Positions 1 to 8,426 of a stretch of 64,000 nucleotides of DNA are shown in pieces. The position numbers were made by a program, and so were the translations under genes. Location: NCBI GenBank assembly GCA_016235345.1, contig JACRLG010000001.1:113911-177910 (forward strand), in the 5' to 3' direction. A model generated the notes under the pieces. The model was not told where the DNA came from and did not search any database. It was given only the letters and a program-made list of their open reading frames with translations. Each line of letters opens with the position of its first letter. The stretch's first letter is position 1. This DNA is from Deltaproteobacteria bacterium. GTDB taxonomy: Bacteria > Desulfobacterota > Desulfobacteria > Desulfobacterales > Desulfatibacillaceae.

Positions 1-1542
1 GCCCGGCCAGATTACTACCACTGGCCCATGTACGACAAGGACGTGAACGTCGAAAAGAACATCACCCGCGAGGAGGCGCTGGACCTCGTGGGCGAGTTCA
101 TGATCCGGGCCTACGAGGTGGGCGGCTTCGGCCCCCGCTGGGCGCGGGAGGGACTCCAGGGCATCACGGGAACCTGGGTGTGGACACTTGGCGGCGTCAA
201 TAAAGACGGCTCCGACGCCTGCAACGATCTCACCATAGCCTTTCTGCAGGCGGCCCGCATGGTTCGCGTGGCCAACCCCACCTTCGGTTTCCGCTGGCAC
301 CCCAAGGTGAAGGACGAGGTGATGCGCGAGGTCTTCGAGTGCATACGCCACGGCCTTGGCTATCCTTCCATCAGAAACGATCCTGTTCTTATCCAGAACG
401 CCATGCACTGGCACGGCCACCCGCTGGAAGAAGCCCGCACCTGGGTGCACCAGGCCTGCATGAGCCCCTGCCCCACCACCAAGAACGGGGTTCAGCCCAT
501 GCGCATGGCTTCGGCCACGGCAAACTGCGCCAAGATGGTGGAATACGCCCTGCATAACGGTTTCGATCACGTGGTGCAGATGCAGATGGGACCCAAAACC
601 GGAGACGCCTCAAAGTTCACGGACTTCGAACAGCTTTTCGCCGCCTGGGTGACCCAGATGGAATGGCTCACCAACACCCTGGTGCGCACGGTTAACCTTG
701 GCCGTTACAAGGACCCGGAATTCTATGGCAGGCCCTTCCTTTCCGCCACCTACGAGCGGGCCGTGGAGTCCGGCCTGGACGCGGTAAGCCCTGTGGGCGA
801 CCGGGGCAACTGCTGGATAACCGGCTTCACCTGGGTTGAAAACATAGACAGCCTTGCGGCGGTGAAGAAGCTTGTTTTCGACGACAAAAAATACACCATG
901 ACCGAGCTTCTGGACGCCCTTCGCACCAACTGGGAAGGCCGGGAGCAGATGAGGCTCGATTTCGTGAACGCGCCCAAGTGGGGCAACGACGATGACTACG
1001 TCGACTCCATCATGGTGCGCTGCCTAAAGGAAGTGGCCCGGCACTCCAAGGTGATCAAGTGCCCCAGCGGCAACAACTGGCCGCTTCTGCCGGAAAACGT
1101 CTCAGGCAACATCCATTACTCCTCCATCGTGGGAGCCCTTCCCAACGGCAGGCGGCACGGCGACGCCCTTTACGACGGCGGCATTTCGCCCGGCCCCGGC
1201 CTGGACAAGAAAGGCCCCACGGCGGTTTTGAAATCCTGCGGCAAGATCGACCACGTGGGCGACGGGCGCGCCTTTCTTCTGAATCAGCGCCTCTCCCCAA
1301 CCCAGCTCGCAGGCGAAAAGGGCTACCAGCTCTGGAGGGCCTACATCAAGACCTGGGCCGATCTTGGCCTGGATCACGTTCAGTTCAACATGGTCTCCGA
1401 CGAGACCCTTCGCTCGGCCCAGAAGGATCCGGAAAAGTATCAGGAGGTCATCGTCCGGGTGGCGGGATACTCCGCGCACTTCGTGGATATCAGCCGTAAG
1501 ACCCAGGACAATATTATACAACGCACCATCCAGGGAATCTGA
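1..1542 (+). CDS. Fumarate-adding glycyl radical enzyme, alpha subunit (copy 1, 5' end outside window)
   Basis: The frame is open from the first base, so the N-terminal part of the gene lies upstream; 513 residues are visible. The protein belongs to the benzylsuccinate/alkylsuccinate/naphthylmethylsuccinate synthase group, which add a hydrocarbon to fumarate through a thiyl radical. The catalytic cysteine lies in HQACMSPCPTTK (codon 457-459) and the radical glycine in VRVAGYSAHF (codon 1465-1467). The last 110 residues are almost identical to those of the complete copy at 2211-4721, and the first visible residues (ARPDYYHW) also match it. The two differ around the active site: CMSPCPTTK here, CMSPAPTTK there. 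A small CxxC protein follows 68 bases later. The substrate cannot be assigned from motifs. No activating enzyme is visible; it may lie upstream. Confidence 0.93.
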   Translation, partial: ARPDYYHWPMYDKDVNVEKNITREEALDLVGEFMIRAYEVGGFGPRWAREGLQGITGTWVWTLGGVNKDGSDACNDLTIAFLQAARMVRVANPTFGFRWHPKVKDEVMREVFECIRHGLGYPSIRNDPVLIQNAMHWHGHPLEEARTWVHQACMSPCPTTKNGVQPMRMASATANCAKMVEYALHNGFDHVVQMQMGPKTGDASKFTDFEQLFAAWVTQMEWLTNTLVRTVNLGRYKDPEFYGRPFLSATYERAVESGLDAVSPVGDRGNCWITGFTWVENIDSLAAVKKLVFDDKKYTMTELLDALRTNWEGREQMRLDFVNAPKWGNDDDYVDSIMVRCLKEVARHSKVIKCPSGNNWPLLPENVSGNIHYSSIVGALPNGRRHGDALYDGGISPGPGLDKKGPTAVLKSCGKIDHVGDGRAFLLNQRLSPTQLAGEKGYQLWRAYIKTWADLGLDHVQFNMVSDETLRSAQKDPEKYQEVIVRVAGYSAHFVDISRKTQDNIIQRTIQGI

Positions 1543-1610
1543 TCCACTAAAACCGGCGGCGGGGGGCGACAAGCCTCCGCTGCCGGAACCCAAACGGAAG
1601 GAAAACGAAA

Positions 1611-1841
1611 ATGAAGTGCACCGAATGCAGCTTTGAAGCCCCGGTGGCCAAGTTCCGCTATCTTTACAACGCGCGGATCGACGCCTCCATCAGCCTTCGC
1701 CAGTGCCCCCAGTGCCAGGCGTGGCTGGCCATTGACGAGCTTGCCGGAAGCGTAAAGCAGAAGGTCGGCGCGGGCGACGCCCCCTGGGGAAAATCCGCCG
1801 GTATCGAGGGCTTGGCCCAGGATGCCCAGACCTCGGCCTGA
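1611..1841 (+). CDS. Small four-cysteine protein, likely accessory subunit of the glycyl radical enzyme
   Basis: This 76-residue protein has two CxxC knuckles, C3-X2-C6 and C32-X2-C35, suited to a zinc or Fe-S centre. It lies between two fumarate-adding alpha subunits, 68 bases after the first, with an AAGGA ribosome site eight bases before the ATG. Known enzymes of this group carry one or two very small Fe-S subunits that bind the alpha subunit and tune its radical, so a subunit role is the natural inference. The spacing of the cysteines is more rubredoxin-like than HiPIP-like, unlike the small subunit at 5077-5430, so the two small proteins are not interchangeable versions of one another. 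The last 25 residues (from about GDAPWGKS) are low in hydrophobic residues and probably flexible. Confidence 0.72.
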   Translation: MKCTECSFEAPVAKFRYLYNARIDASISLRQCPQCQAWLAIDELAGSVKQKVGAGDAPWGKSAGIEGLAQDAQTSA

Positions 1842-1930
1842 ATCTGTCCCTGTGTTTCCGTCTGACATGCTGACCTTGCGTATTGGCCGCATGTCGGACG
1901 GAAGACGGCAATAACGGGGCTATTCCCTTC

Positions 1931-1994
1931 CTGGGAGCGCGGGCGTCCCGCCCGCATTGAACGGCAAAAGCGGGCGGGACGCCCGCGCTCCCGG
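1931..1994. repeat. GC-rich palindromic repeat, family C copy 1
   Basis: A near-perfect 64-base hairpin with arms GGGAGCGCGGGCGTCCCGCC and its complement around a loop containing ACGGCAAAAG. An almost identical copy, including the loop, lies at 24652-24717, and a degenerate one near 58283-58325. It sits in the 369-base gap between the small subunit gene and the second alpha subunit. No gene is visible elsewhere in that gap; the AGGAGG ribosome site of the next gene is at 2196-2201. Confidence 0.85.
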
Positions 1995-2210
1995 AGAAAA
2001 ATTTCAGCGCCCCAAAACCCGGCCAAAATCTGGGGCCATTCGCGGAATGAAATGTCATTATCCAAAATTTGCTTGTAATCCGATAGGTTGACGACAGCAC
2101 GACAAACGCTTTTCCGCGCGGACGCTTGAAGGCCCAGGGAAACAGGAAGCCTTCAGGTGATCTGTTTTCCGCTTTTTCGTCGCCGCACAAAAATCAGGAG
2201 GGCGCAAGCC

Positions 2211-4721
2211 ATGACAGCCGAAGCCGCAGTTAAGGACGCCAGTGTTTCCGACTTGGAAAAAAAGCAGGAATGGTGGTGGGTGGCGGAAAAAAAGCGCTCC
2301 CGCCGGTTGGATTACCTAAGGAAGGCCATCTGGAAAAAAGGCGCGGTGGGCGGGCTCTACAACCCGGGCATAAAGGTGGACCTGGAAATGGGCAAGCTCT
2401 ACATCGAGGCCCACAAGGCGTCCATGGTCTTTCCGGAGCCCCCGCCCATAAGGGTTGCCAAGCGCCTGGCCCATTACCTGGACAACAAGACCATCTTCAT
2501 CACGGACCACGCCCAGCTTGTGGGCTACGTGGGCTCGTACCCCAACACCATTTTCTGGGACCCCTCCTTCGGCGAGATGCTGAACGAGGAAATCTACAAC
2601 GATTCCACGGCGATCCCGGAGCCGGTGGACCAAAACCTCAAGGTGGTTGCGGAAATCTGCGATTACTGGGCCGGGAAAACCGACCAGAGCGTACTTTTGC
2701 AGTTCAACGACCTTGAAGACATGATGAAGGTGATGAGCGGGGCCATCGGCTGGGGCATCGCATCAACCAGGGGCGGCTATTCGGGCAAGGATTACGAGTA
2801 CCTCATGACCGGCCAGCGGGGTTTCGCCGAGTGCCTGGAGGAAGTCAACAAAAAGCTCGACGAGACCGACGAAATCCTCCACACCACCACCCCCACAAAC
2901 GAAACCCTTCCGCTTTATGAAAAAATAGCCAACTGGGAAGGAATGCGCATAATCCTGGAAGCCGCCATCCGCCACGCCGGGCGCTACGCCCGCCTTGCAC
3001 GGACCCTTGCGGAAAACTACGAGGCCGACCCGAAACGCAAGGAAGAGCTTATCCGCATCGCCGAAACCTGCGAGCATGTTCCCGCCCACGCGCCCCGGAA
3101 CCTCCAGGAGAGCTTCCAGTACGATCTTTTCATCCAGCTCTTCTCCCGCACCGAGGCCATTGAAGGCGCATGGCCGGCCCGGCCCGACTACTACCACTGG
3201 CCTCTGTACGACAAGGACGTGAACGTCGAGAAGAACCTGTCGAAAGAGGAGGCCCTCGATCTGGTGGGCGAGTTCCTCATCCGGGCCGCCGAAGTGGGCC
3301 AGTACAAGCCCCGTTGGACAAAGGAAGGGCTTCAGGGAATCGACGGAACCTGGGTGTGGACCATGGGCGGCGTGAACAAGGACGGAAGCGACGCCTGCAA
3401 CGATCTCACCATAGCCTTCATGCAGGCCGCCCGCCTGGTTCGCGTGGCCAACCCCACCTTCGCCTTCCGCTGGCATCCGAAAGTCAAAGACGAGGTGATG
3501 CGCGAGGTCTTCGAGTGCATAAGGCACGGCCTTGGGTATCCGTCCATACGCAACGATCCTGTTCTCATCAGTAACGCAATGCACTGGCACGGCCACCCCC
3601 TTGAGGAGGCCCGGACCTGGGTCCATCAGGCCTGCATGAGCCCGGCCCCCACAACCAAGCACGGTTTCCAGCCCATGCGCATGGCATCGGCCACCGCAAA
3701 CTGCGCGAAAATCGTGGAATACGTGTTCACGCGCGGCTTCGACAAGGTGGTCAACATCCAGATGGGCGCGAAAACCAAGGACCCCCTGGAATTTGCTGAT
3801 TTCGAGGACGTGATGGAATCCTGGGTGGCCCAGATGAAGGCCATCTTCTCCCTTCTGGTGCGCACGGTGAACCTTGGCCGGTTCATTGGGCACAAGCTCG
3901 TTCCAAGGCCCTATCTTTCCTCCATCTCGTCGCGCTCCATAGACAGCGGCCTGGACGTCTGCGACCCCTCCATCTCGCGGGGAAACGCATGGATAACGGG
4001 CTTCACCTGGGTGGAGAACGCCGACAGCCTTGCAGCGGTCAAAAAGCTCGTGTTAAAAAACAAAAAATACACCATGGCACAGCTTGTGGAGGCCTTGAAC
4101 GCCAACTGGGAGGGGTATGAGGCCATGCGCCTGGATTTCGTCAAGAATGCTCCCAAGTGGGGCAACGACGATGACTACGTGGACTCCATCATGGTGCGCT
4201 GCCTTCGTGAAGTGGCGAAGTTCTCCCACGAGCTCAAATGCCCCTGCGGCAACAACTGGCCGCTTCTGCCCGAAAACGTATCCGGCAACATCCATTACGC
4301 AAACGTGGTGGGGGCGCTCCCCTCAGGCCGCAGGCTCGGCGACGCCCTCTACGACGGCGGCATTTCCCCCGGCCCCGGCCTGGACAAGAAAGGCCCCACG
4401 GCGGTCCTGAAATCCTGCGGCAAGATCGACCACATCGCCGACGGACGGGCCTTCCTCTTGAACCAGAGGCTATCCCCCACCCAGCTTGCGGGGGAAAAGG
4501 GCTACCAGCTCTGGAAAGCCTACATCCGCACCTGGGCCGACCTGGGCCTCGATCACGTCCAGTTCAACATGGTCAGCGACGAAACCCTTCGCTCGGCCCA
4601 GAAGGACCCGGAAAAGTACCAGGAGGTCATCGTGCGTGTTGCGGGCTATTCGGCTCATTTCGTTGACATAAGCCGGAAGACGCAGGACAATATCATTCAA
4701 CGCACCATCCAAGGAATCTAG
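2211..4721 (+). CDS. Fumarate-adding glycyl radical enzyme, alpha subunit (copy 2, complete)
   Basis: The 836-residue catalytic subunit of an X-succinate synthase (BssA/AssA/NmsA-type) is predicted to add a hydrocarbon or alkyl-aromatic across the double bond of fumarate. The thiyl-forming Cys475 is in HQACMSPAPTTK and the radical Gly812 in RVAGYSAHF, 25 residues from the C-terminus; these spacings and the length fit BssA-type proteins (about 860 residues). The ATG at 2211 is chosen because AGGAGG lies nine bases upstream; an in-frame ATG at 2157 has no ribosome site and adds 18 basic residues. It is a close paralogue of the gene at 1-1542. A HiPIP-like small subunit follows, but only after 355 bases filled with hairpins. 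Radical formation would need a SAM-dependent activase, not present here. Family assignment is firm; substrate is unknown. Confidence 0.95.
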   Translation: MTAEAAVKDASVSDLEKKQEWWWVAEKKRSRRLDYLRKAIWKKGAVGGLYNPGIKVDLEMGKLYIEAHKASMVFPEPPPIRVAKRLAHYLDNKTIFITDHAQLVGYVGSYPNTIFWDPSFGEMLNEEIYNDSTAIPEPVDQNLKVVAEICDYWAGKTDQSVLLQFNDLEDMMKVMSGAIGWGIASTRGGYSGKDYEYLMTGQRGFAECLEEVNKKLDETDEILHTTTPTNETLPLYEKIANWEGMRIILEAAIRHAGRYARLARTLAENYEADPKRKEELIRIAETCEHVPAHAPRNLQESFQYDLFIQLFSRTEAIEGAWPARPDYYHWPLYDKDVNVEKNLSKEEALDLVGEFLIRAAEVGQYKPRWTKEGLQGIDGTWVWTMGGVNKDGSDACNDLTIAFMQAARLVRVANPTFAFRWHPKVKDEVMREVFECIRHGLGYPSIRNDPVLISNAMHWHGHPLEEARTWVHQACMSPAPTTKHGFQPMRMASATANCAKIVEYVFTRGFDKVVNIQMGAKTKDPLEFADFEDVMESWVAQMKAIFSLLVRTVNLGRFIGHKLVPRPYLSSISSRSIDSGLDVCDPSISRGNAWITGFTWVENADSLAAVKKLVLKNKKYTMAQLVEALNANWEGYEAMRLDFVKNAPKWGNDDDYVDSIMVRCLREVAKFSHELKCPCGNNWPLLPENVSGNIHYANVVGALPSGRRLGDALYDGGISPGPGLDKKGPTAVLKSCGKIDHIADGRAFLLNQRLSPTQLAGEKGYQLWKAYIRTWADLGLDHVQFNMVSDETLRSAQKDPEKYQEVIVRVAGYSAHFVDISRKTQDNIIQRTIQGI

Positions 4722-4732
4722 GATTCGGCCGT

Positions 4733-4840
4733 CCAAAAACGCGATCTGCGGTGTCAGACTTCGCCGGGCGCGGTGCGCACGTATCCTTGATACGCTTGCG
4801 CCCGCACCCGGCTCGCCTTCCTTGCAGCTCATCGTTTTTG
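4733..4840. repeat. Palindromic intergenic repeat, family A copy 1
   Basis: The element begins CAAAAACGCGATCTGC and ends GCAGCTCATCGTTTTTG, forming a long imperfect hairpin, with the inner stem GTATCCTTGATAC at its apex. It starts 12 bases after the stop codon of the alpha subunit. The arms carry versions of the two family cores, GCGAAYTGCTGTGTCA and TTCCTTGCAYTTCATCG. It may act as a terminator or RNA-stability element; that is inference. Confidence 0.75.
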
Positions 4841-4895
4841 ATCGGCCTGGATGCGGGGCGGATTGAAAGAAACGGAAAAAGCCGGTGATGGTTTT

Positions 4896-4927
4896 GAGGG
4901 CCGGGAAGATAAAAATATCCGGCCCTC
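4896..4927. other. Stem-loop between the two palindromic repeats
   Basis: The arms GAGGGCCGG and CCGGCCCTC are perfectly complementary around an A/T-rich loop. With the two flanking repeats this makes three successive hairpins in the 355-base gap between the alpha subunit and its likely small subunit. There is no long T-run, so it is not a classic terminator. Confidence 0.6.
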
Positions 4928-4930
4928 TAA

Positions 4931-5050
4931 AGCCTGGATAAAAACGATGAAGCGCAAGGAACGCGAGAAGCCAATGAGCAAGCGTACTGAAAGTACGTGG
5001 CGGAATTGGCTTTGAAGCGTGACACAGCGATTCGCGTTTTTATCCAGGCT
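4931..5050. repeat. Palindromic intergenic repeat, family A copy 2
   Basis: This copy is bounded by 16-base perfect inverted repeats, AGCCTGGATAAAAACG and CGTTTTTATCCAGGCT. It lies in the opposite orientation to copy 1, with cores CGATGAAGCGCAAGGAA and TGACACAGCGATTCGC. The apex is the short stem GTACTGAAAGTAC. Its right end is 16 bases from the ribosome site of the next gene. Confidence 0.8.
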
Positions 5051-5076
5051 GTTACCCTTTTTGAAGGGAGGAAGAG

Positions 5077-5430
5077 ATGTCAAGACGGGATGAGCTTAGA
5101 CAGGCTTCCATGATGATGTACCAGAAACAGACCGCGCCCAAGAGCGAACAGAAACGGGCGGAAAAGGTCTGCGGGCTGTGCAGGAACTTCCGGGAAACGG
5201 CCTTTACCGGCGAGGGCAAGGGCGCGTGCACGGTTTTGAAGTTCGGATCGAACATCGAGGCCGACCCGCCCAAGTACGTGCTGGACCAGGAAAACGGCTA
5301 CTTCACCATGAACCTCATGGACGCCACAAAATGCCAGTATTTCGAGAAAATGGACTTTGTGGACAAGGACGGCACCGAGTGCTCGGACCCCGTGTACCGC
5401 CGCTCCATGCGCCAGCTGCAGGACGGTTGA
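5077..5430 (+). CDS. HiPIP-like small Fe-S subunit of the glycyl radical enzyme (probable)
   Basis: The protein has 117 residues with cysteines C32-X2-C35, C51 and C86. The pattern CxxCxNF, then C, then CxxF, resembles the small [4Fe-4S] HiPIP-like subunits of benzylsuccinate-type synthases, although those are usually shorter (about 60-95 residues). A fifth cysteine is at position 102. The strong GGGAGG ribosome site lies just before the ATG. The gene is followed by a textbook terminator at 5466-5510, which closes the glycyl radical cluster. It is separated from the alpha gene by three hairpins, so it may be expressed at a different level from the alpha subunit. Assignment rests on context and cysteine pattern; I cannot say whether it corresponds to BssB or BssC. 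Confidence 0.72.
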   Translation: MSRRDELRQASMMMYQKQTAPKSEQKRAEKVCGLCRNFRETAFTGEGKGACTVLKFGSNIEADPPKYVLDQENGYFTMNLMDATKCQYFEKMDFVDKDGTECSDPVYRRSMRQLQDG

Positions 5431-5465
5431 TTCCATACGTCGCGCCAACTGGCCGGTTCGCATCA

Positions 5466-5510
5466 AAAAGGCCCGCCCCGCGCTTGATTGCGGGGCGGGC
5501 CTTTTTTTTA
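5466..5510 (+). terminator. Rho-independent terminator of the glycyl radical cluster
   Basis: A 15-pair stem (AAAGGCCCGCCCCGC with its complement) is followed by eight T. It lies 36 bases after the small subunit stop codon. Confidence 0.92.
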
Positions 5511-5527
5511 AAGGGCGGAAAGACATC

Positions 5528-5561
5528 GGGGGCGCGCCCGTGTGCCGGCGGGCGCGCCCCC
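5528..5561. other. Very GC-rich stem-loop after the terminator; remainder of gap shows no gene
   Basis: GGGGGCGCGCCCG and its complement form a 13-pair stem right behind the terminator. The rest of the stretch to 5764 turns AT-rich and contains a short inverted repeat TATCC/GGATA near 5643-5656. I see no convincing reading frame. It separates the plus-strand cluster from the 3' end of minus-strand kdsB. Confidence 0.6.
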
Positions 5562-5764
5562 GTGGAGGTAATTCCCTGGGAGGTATGGTCTTCCAGGAAG
5601 TCCCTCCGAAACATCACACACCCTATGGTGCGCAGTTTTTATCTATCCTTTTATGGATAATATGTCAAGGCGTATTTTGGTTTTACTGATATAATATGGT
5701 ATTTTCATTGCCCTTGTATCCCTTTTTCTCCGCTATCAAGCAATTGGCGGCAAGCGCCGGATTT

Positions 5765-6499
5765 TCACTCTTCCATCATGGCCCTTATGCGCGGAACGTC
5801 CGAGGGCAGGTCAACCTCTGGCGAATCGTAGGCCGTCACAACCACGCGGATTTTAAGGCCGTGTTCCAGGGCCCTTAGCTGCTCCAGCTTTTCTATGTTT
5901 TCCAGGGGCCCTTCCGGCAGGGCCGCGAAACGCTCCAAAAATTCCCTGGTATAAGCGTATATCCCCAGATGCTTATAAGTGGGAAACCGGGTTCCGGGGT
6001 CGCGCCCGAAGGGGATGGGCGAGCGCGAAAAATAAAGGGCGAAGCCGAAGCTATCCATCACCACCTTGACGTCCTTGGGGTCGGTGATCTCACTTTCCCG
6101 CACTATTTCAAAGGCCAGGGTGCTCATGCCGACGGACGGGTCGGCAAGAAGCGGGGCCGTGACCTCGTCGAGGCTTGCGGGCTCGAAAACCGGCTGGTCG
6201 CCCTGAACGTTCACCACGATGTCGGTGGGATCGAGCCCCAGAAGCCGGGCGGTTTCGGCGGCCCGGTCGGTGCCGGAGCGGCACGAGGCCGAGGTCATGC
6301 GGACGTTTCCGCCGAAACTTTTCACCTCGTCGTAGACCCGCTGGTCGTCGGTGGCCACAACCACCTCGGTTACGGACAAAGCTCCGGCGGCCCTCTCGTA
6401 CACGTGCCGTATCATGGATTTTCCGGCTATCAGCGCCAGGGGCTTTCCGGGAAAGCGGGTGGAGCCGTACCTGGATGGAATTACAACCGCTACGCGCAT
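5765..6499 (-). CDS. kdsB: 3-deoxy-manno-octulosonate cytidylyltransferase
   Basis: This 244-residue enzyme activates KDO with CTP to CMP-KDO for the lipid A inner core in the cytoplasm. The N-terminal nucleotide-binding signature IPSRYGSTRFPGKPL is intact, followed by VVATDD, the product-binding region VNVQGDQP, and KHLGIYAYTREFL. The length matches the family (about 245-250). The start at 6499 is chosen from the signature position and GGAG upstream; an in-frame extension would run into a repeat element. It shows that the cell makes lipopolysaccharide. It is the last gene of a minus-strand series but is separated from the deaminase gene by a family A repeat, so it may have its own transcript. 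Confidence 0.95.
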   Translation of the reverse strand: MRVAVVIPSRYGSTRFPGKPLALIAGKSMIRHVYERAAGALSVTEVVVATDDQRVYDEVKSFGGNVRMTSASCRSGTDRAAETARLLGLDPTDIVVNVQGDQPVFEPASLDEVTAPLLADPSVGMSTLAFEIVRESEITDPKDVKVVMDSFGFALYFSRSPIPFGRDPGTRFPTYKHLGIYAYTREFLERFAALPEGPLENIEKLEQLRALEHGLKIRVVVTAYDSPEVDLPSDVPRIRAMMEE

Positions 6500-6531
6500 G
6501 TATTTTCTCCGCAAAAGGGAAACACCGTTAA

Positions 6532-6704
6532 CAGCCTGTCTAAAAACGCGAATTGCTGTGTCGTGCTTCAAAGCCAATTCCGTCACGTACGAACATCCTG
6601 ATTTAGCCCAAGAACTCTGCGATTTCTTGGGCAGGTACGCTTACTCATAGGCTTTTCGCACTCCTTGCACTTCATCGCCAATTTTCTAACTGGTATCCAG
6701 GCTT
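6532..6704. repeat. Palindromic intergenic repeat, family A copy 3 (with extra apical hairpin)
   Basis: The left arm is AAAACGCGAATTGCTGTGTC and the right arm CTCCTTGCACTTCATCG. Between them is an added hairpin with arms GCCCAAGAA and TTCTTGGGC, which recurs almost unchanged in copy 5. The outer ends CAGCCTG and CCAGGCT are complementary, though the right end is degraded. It fills the gap between the deaminase 3' end and kdsB. Confidence 0.75.
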
Positions 6705-6741
6705 CATATCCAGCCTTTTTCAACGGGCCGTTAAAGGCGGT

Positions 6742-8052
6742 TCAGGCGCCCTTTATGGAGCGGGCGATTTCGCGCACCCGCTTAAGGGCCTCATGAAGAT
6801 CGAAGGTTGTGATTTTTCCGTCTTTCACCACGATTTTTCCGTCAACCAGGACGTGGCGCACACAGGGGCCGGAGGCCGCGTAAACCAGGGCCGAAACCGG
6901 GTCATACACCGGGTTGAGCGCCGGAGCCTCCGGGTCCAGGACGATGATGTCCGCCCGCTTTCCCGGCTCGATGGAGCCGGTCACTTCCCCCAGGCCCATG
7001 GCGCGGGCCGCGCCCAAAGTGGCCATTAGAAGAGCCTGCCTTGCGGGAAGCGCCGTGGGGTCGAGGCTTGTAACCTTGTGGAGCTTGGCGGTCAGGTTCA
7101 TTTCAAGGAACATGTCGAGGCTGTTGGACGAAGCCGCCCCGTCCGTCCCAAGGCCCACGGTGACGCCCGCAGCCAGGAATTTCGCCACAGGCGCGACGCC
7201 GCTCGCCAGCTTCATCTGGCTGGAGGTGCATACCGCCACCTTAGCCCCGGTATCGGCGATGATTTTTATATCCTCGTCGTCGCACCAAACGCAGTGGACC
7301 AGGAGGGTGTCCGGGTCCAGCAGGCCCAGGCCCGCAAGGTAAGCAATGGGGCTTTTCCCGTGCCGGGAGATTGACTCCTCGCGCTCGGCGCGGGTCTCGG
7401 CGGCGTGGGTCTGAAAGAGGATTCCCTGCCTCTTAGTCTCCCTCTTGGCCGCAACCAGGGTCTTTTCCGAGCAGGTGTAGGGGCTGTGGCAGAAGATGGA
7501 GGGCGAAATCCGGGGATTTTCGCCTTTAAGCTTTAAGGCGAAGGCCGCCGCTTCCTCCACGTTTTTCATGGGGTCCGTGCCGTCCACCGGGTCCAGCATC
7601 CCGAAACCGGCAACCGCCCTCATCCCGGAGTCCGCGAAGGCGCGGGCCACCTCGTCCTCGAAAAAATACCCGTCGCAGCAGGCCGTTGTTCCCGAAAGGA
7701 GCATCTCCGCCGCCGCAAGAAGGGTCCCGGCCCTGGCGTTTTCCGGGTTCATGTGCCGGGCCTCGGCGGGGAAAATGTGGTTGAAAAGCCAGTCAGAGAG
7801 TAGAAGATCGTCGGCAAGGCCCCGGAAAAGGGTCATGGGCGCGTGGCCGTGGGCGTTCACGAGGCCGGGGGCCACGATGGAGGACGATGCGTCGATGATC
7901 TCCCCTGACGGTGGCGCTGGCTCCGCCGATTCGGGCGTCAGCACCTTTTCGATCAGGCCGTCCTTCACGCAGACCAGGGCGTCCGAAAGGACTTCGCCCG
8001 AAGCGTTCATGGTGACCAGATGCCCGGCCTTTATGATGAGGTCGTAAGTCAT
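6742..8052 (-). CDS. mtaD: 5-methylthioadenosine / S-adenosylhomocysteine deaminase
   Basis: A 436-residue amidohydrolase of the MTA/SAH deaminase group. Metal-site features are in order: NAHGHAPM (HxH), the substrate region HAAETRAE, HCVWCDDED and the catalytic GTDGAASSNSLDM. It would hydrolyse MTA to methylthioinosine and/or SAH to inosylhomocysteine, clearing by-products of SAM chemistry. The nearby purine nucleoside phosphorylase could then cleave methylthioinosine, a route known in some bacteria that lack direct MTA phosphorylase. Its ATG overlaps the HEPN stop codon (ATGA), so translation is probably coupled to the upstream nucleotidyltransferase-HEPN pair. Related guanine or chlorohydrolase-type enzymes share the fold; the SSNSLDM motif favours MtaD. 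Confidence 0.87.
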   Translation of the reverse strand: MTYDLIIKAGHLVTMNASGEVLSDALVCVKDGLIEKVLTPESAEPAPPSGEIIDASSSIVAPGLVNAHGHAPMTLFRGLADDLLLSDWLFNHIFPAEARHMNPENARAGTLLAAAEMLLSGTTACCDGYFFEDEVARAFADSGMRAVAGFGMLDPVDGTDPMKNVEEAAAFALKLKGENPRISPSIFCHSPYTCSEKTLVAAKRETKRQGILFQTHAAETRAEREESISRHGKSPIAYLAGLGLLDPDTLLVHCVWCDDEDIKIIADTGAKVAVCTSSQMKLASGVAPVAKFLAAGVTVGLGTDGAASSNSLDMFLEMNLTAKLHKVTSLDPTALPARQALLMATLGAARAMGLGEVTGSIEPGKRADIIVLDPEAPALNPVYDPVSALVYAASGPCVRHVLVDGKIVVKDGKITTFDLHEALKRVREIARSIKGA

Positions 8053-8426
8053 TTTTTAAAATACTCTTGTGCGCAGGAGAGAAATTCCCTGGCCCATGAA
8101 ATCATTTCTGCTGTTTCATGGCCTGTAATTGACTCGGTCAGGCCATAATCTCCGGTATTGCGCATATCCTGGGCGTTTATAAGATAGCGATGAAACTTTG
8201 GGTCCACTTTTCGGGTTTTCGAAAACTCCCTGCCAAAAGCACCAATTACGCCACCGTGACTTGAATAAGACTGGCCAAGAGACACAAGAAAAGCCTCTGC
8301 CACATAAAACATGGCATAATAAGCCCTGGAAGCTGAAAAACTTTGATAGCCGCTCTTTGAAAGAAGCTCTGCGGCATCCAGGCTTTCTTCGGCTTTGTTA
8401 AGGAGCATTTCAATTTCCGGAATCAC
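8049..8426 (-). CDS. HEPN domain protein
   Basis: This 125-residue, largely helical protein has the HEPN hallmark SRAYYAMFYVAEAFL near residue 32 and a YSSHGGVIGAFG segment. HEPN proteins paired with minimal nucleotidyltransferases form toxin-antitoxin systems in which the HEPN partner is often an RNase silenced by NMPylation/AMPylation. I do not see a clean RX4-6H ribonuclease motif: the candidate Arg (DMRNTGD) and His (ITGHETA) are 14 residues apart, so the toxin role is uncertain. The start codon is GTG, sharing GTGA with the stop of the nucleotidyltransferase, and its own stop shares ATGA with mtaD. It is therefore the middle gene of a tightly coupled trio. Confidence 0.82.
   Translation of the reverse strand: MIPEIEMLLNKAEESLDAAELLSKSGYQSFSASRAYYAMFYVAEAFLVSLGQSYSSHGGVIGAFGREFSKTRKVDPKFHRYLINAQDMRNTGDYGLTESITGHETAEMISWAREFLSCAQEYFKK

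Noticed and set aside
2763..3893. 376-codon open frame on the minus strand within the second alpha subunit
   Set aside because: It is fully antisense to a gene with catalytic motifs, has no family similarity I can see and arises from the high GC at third positions.
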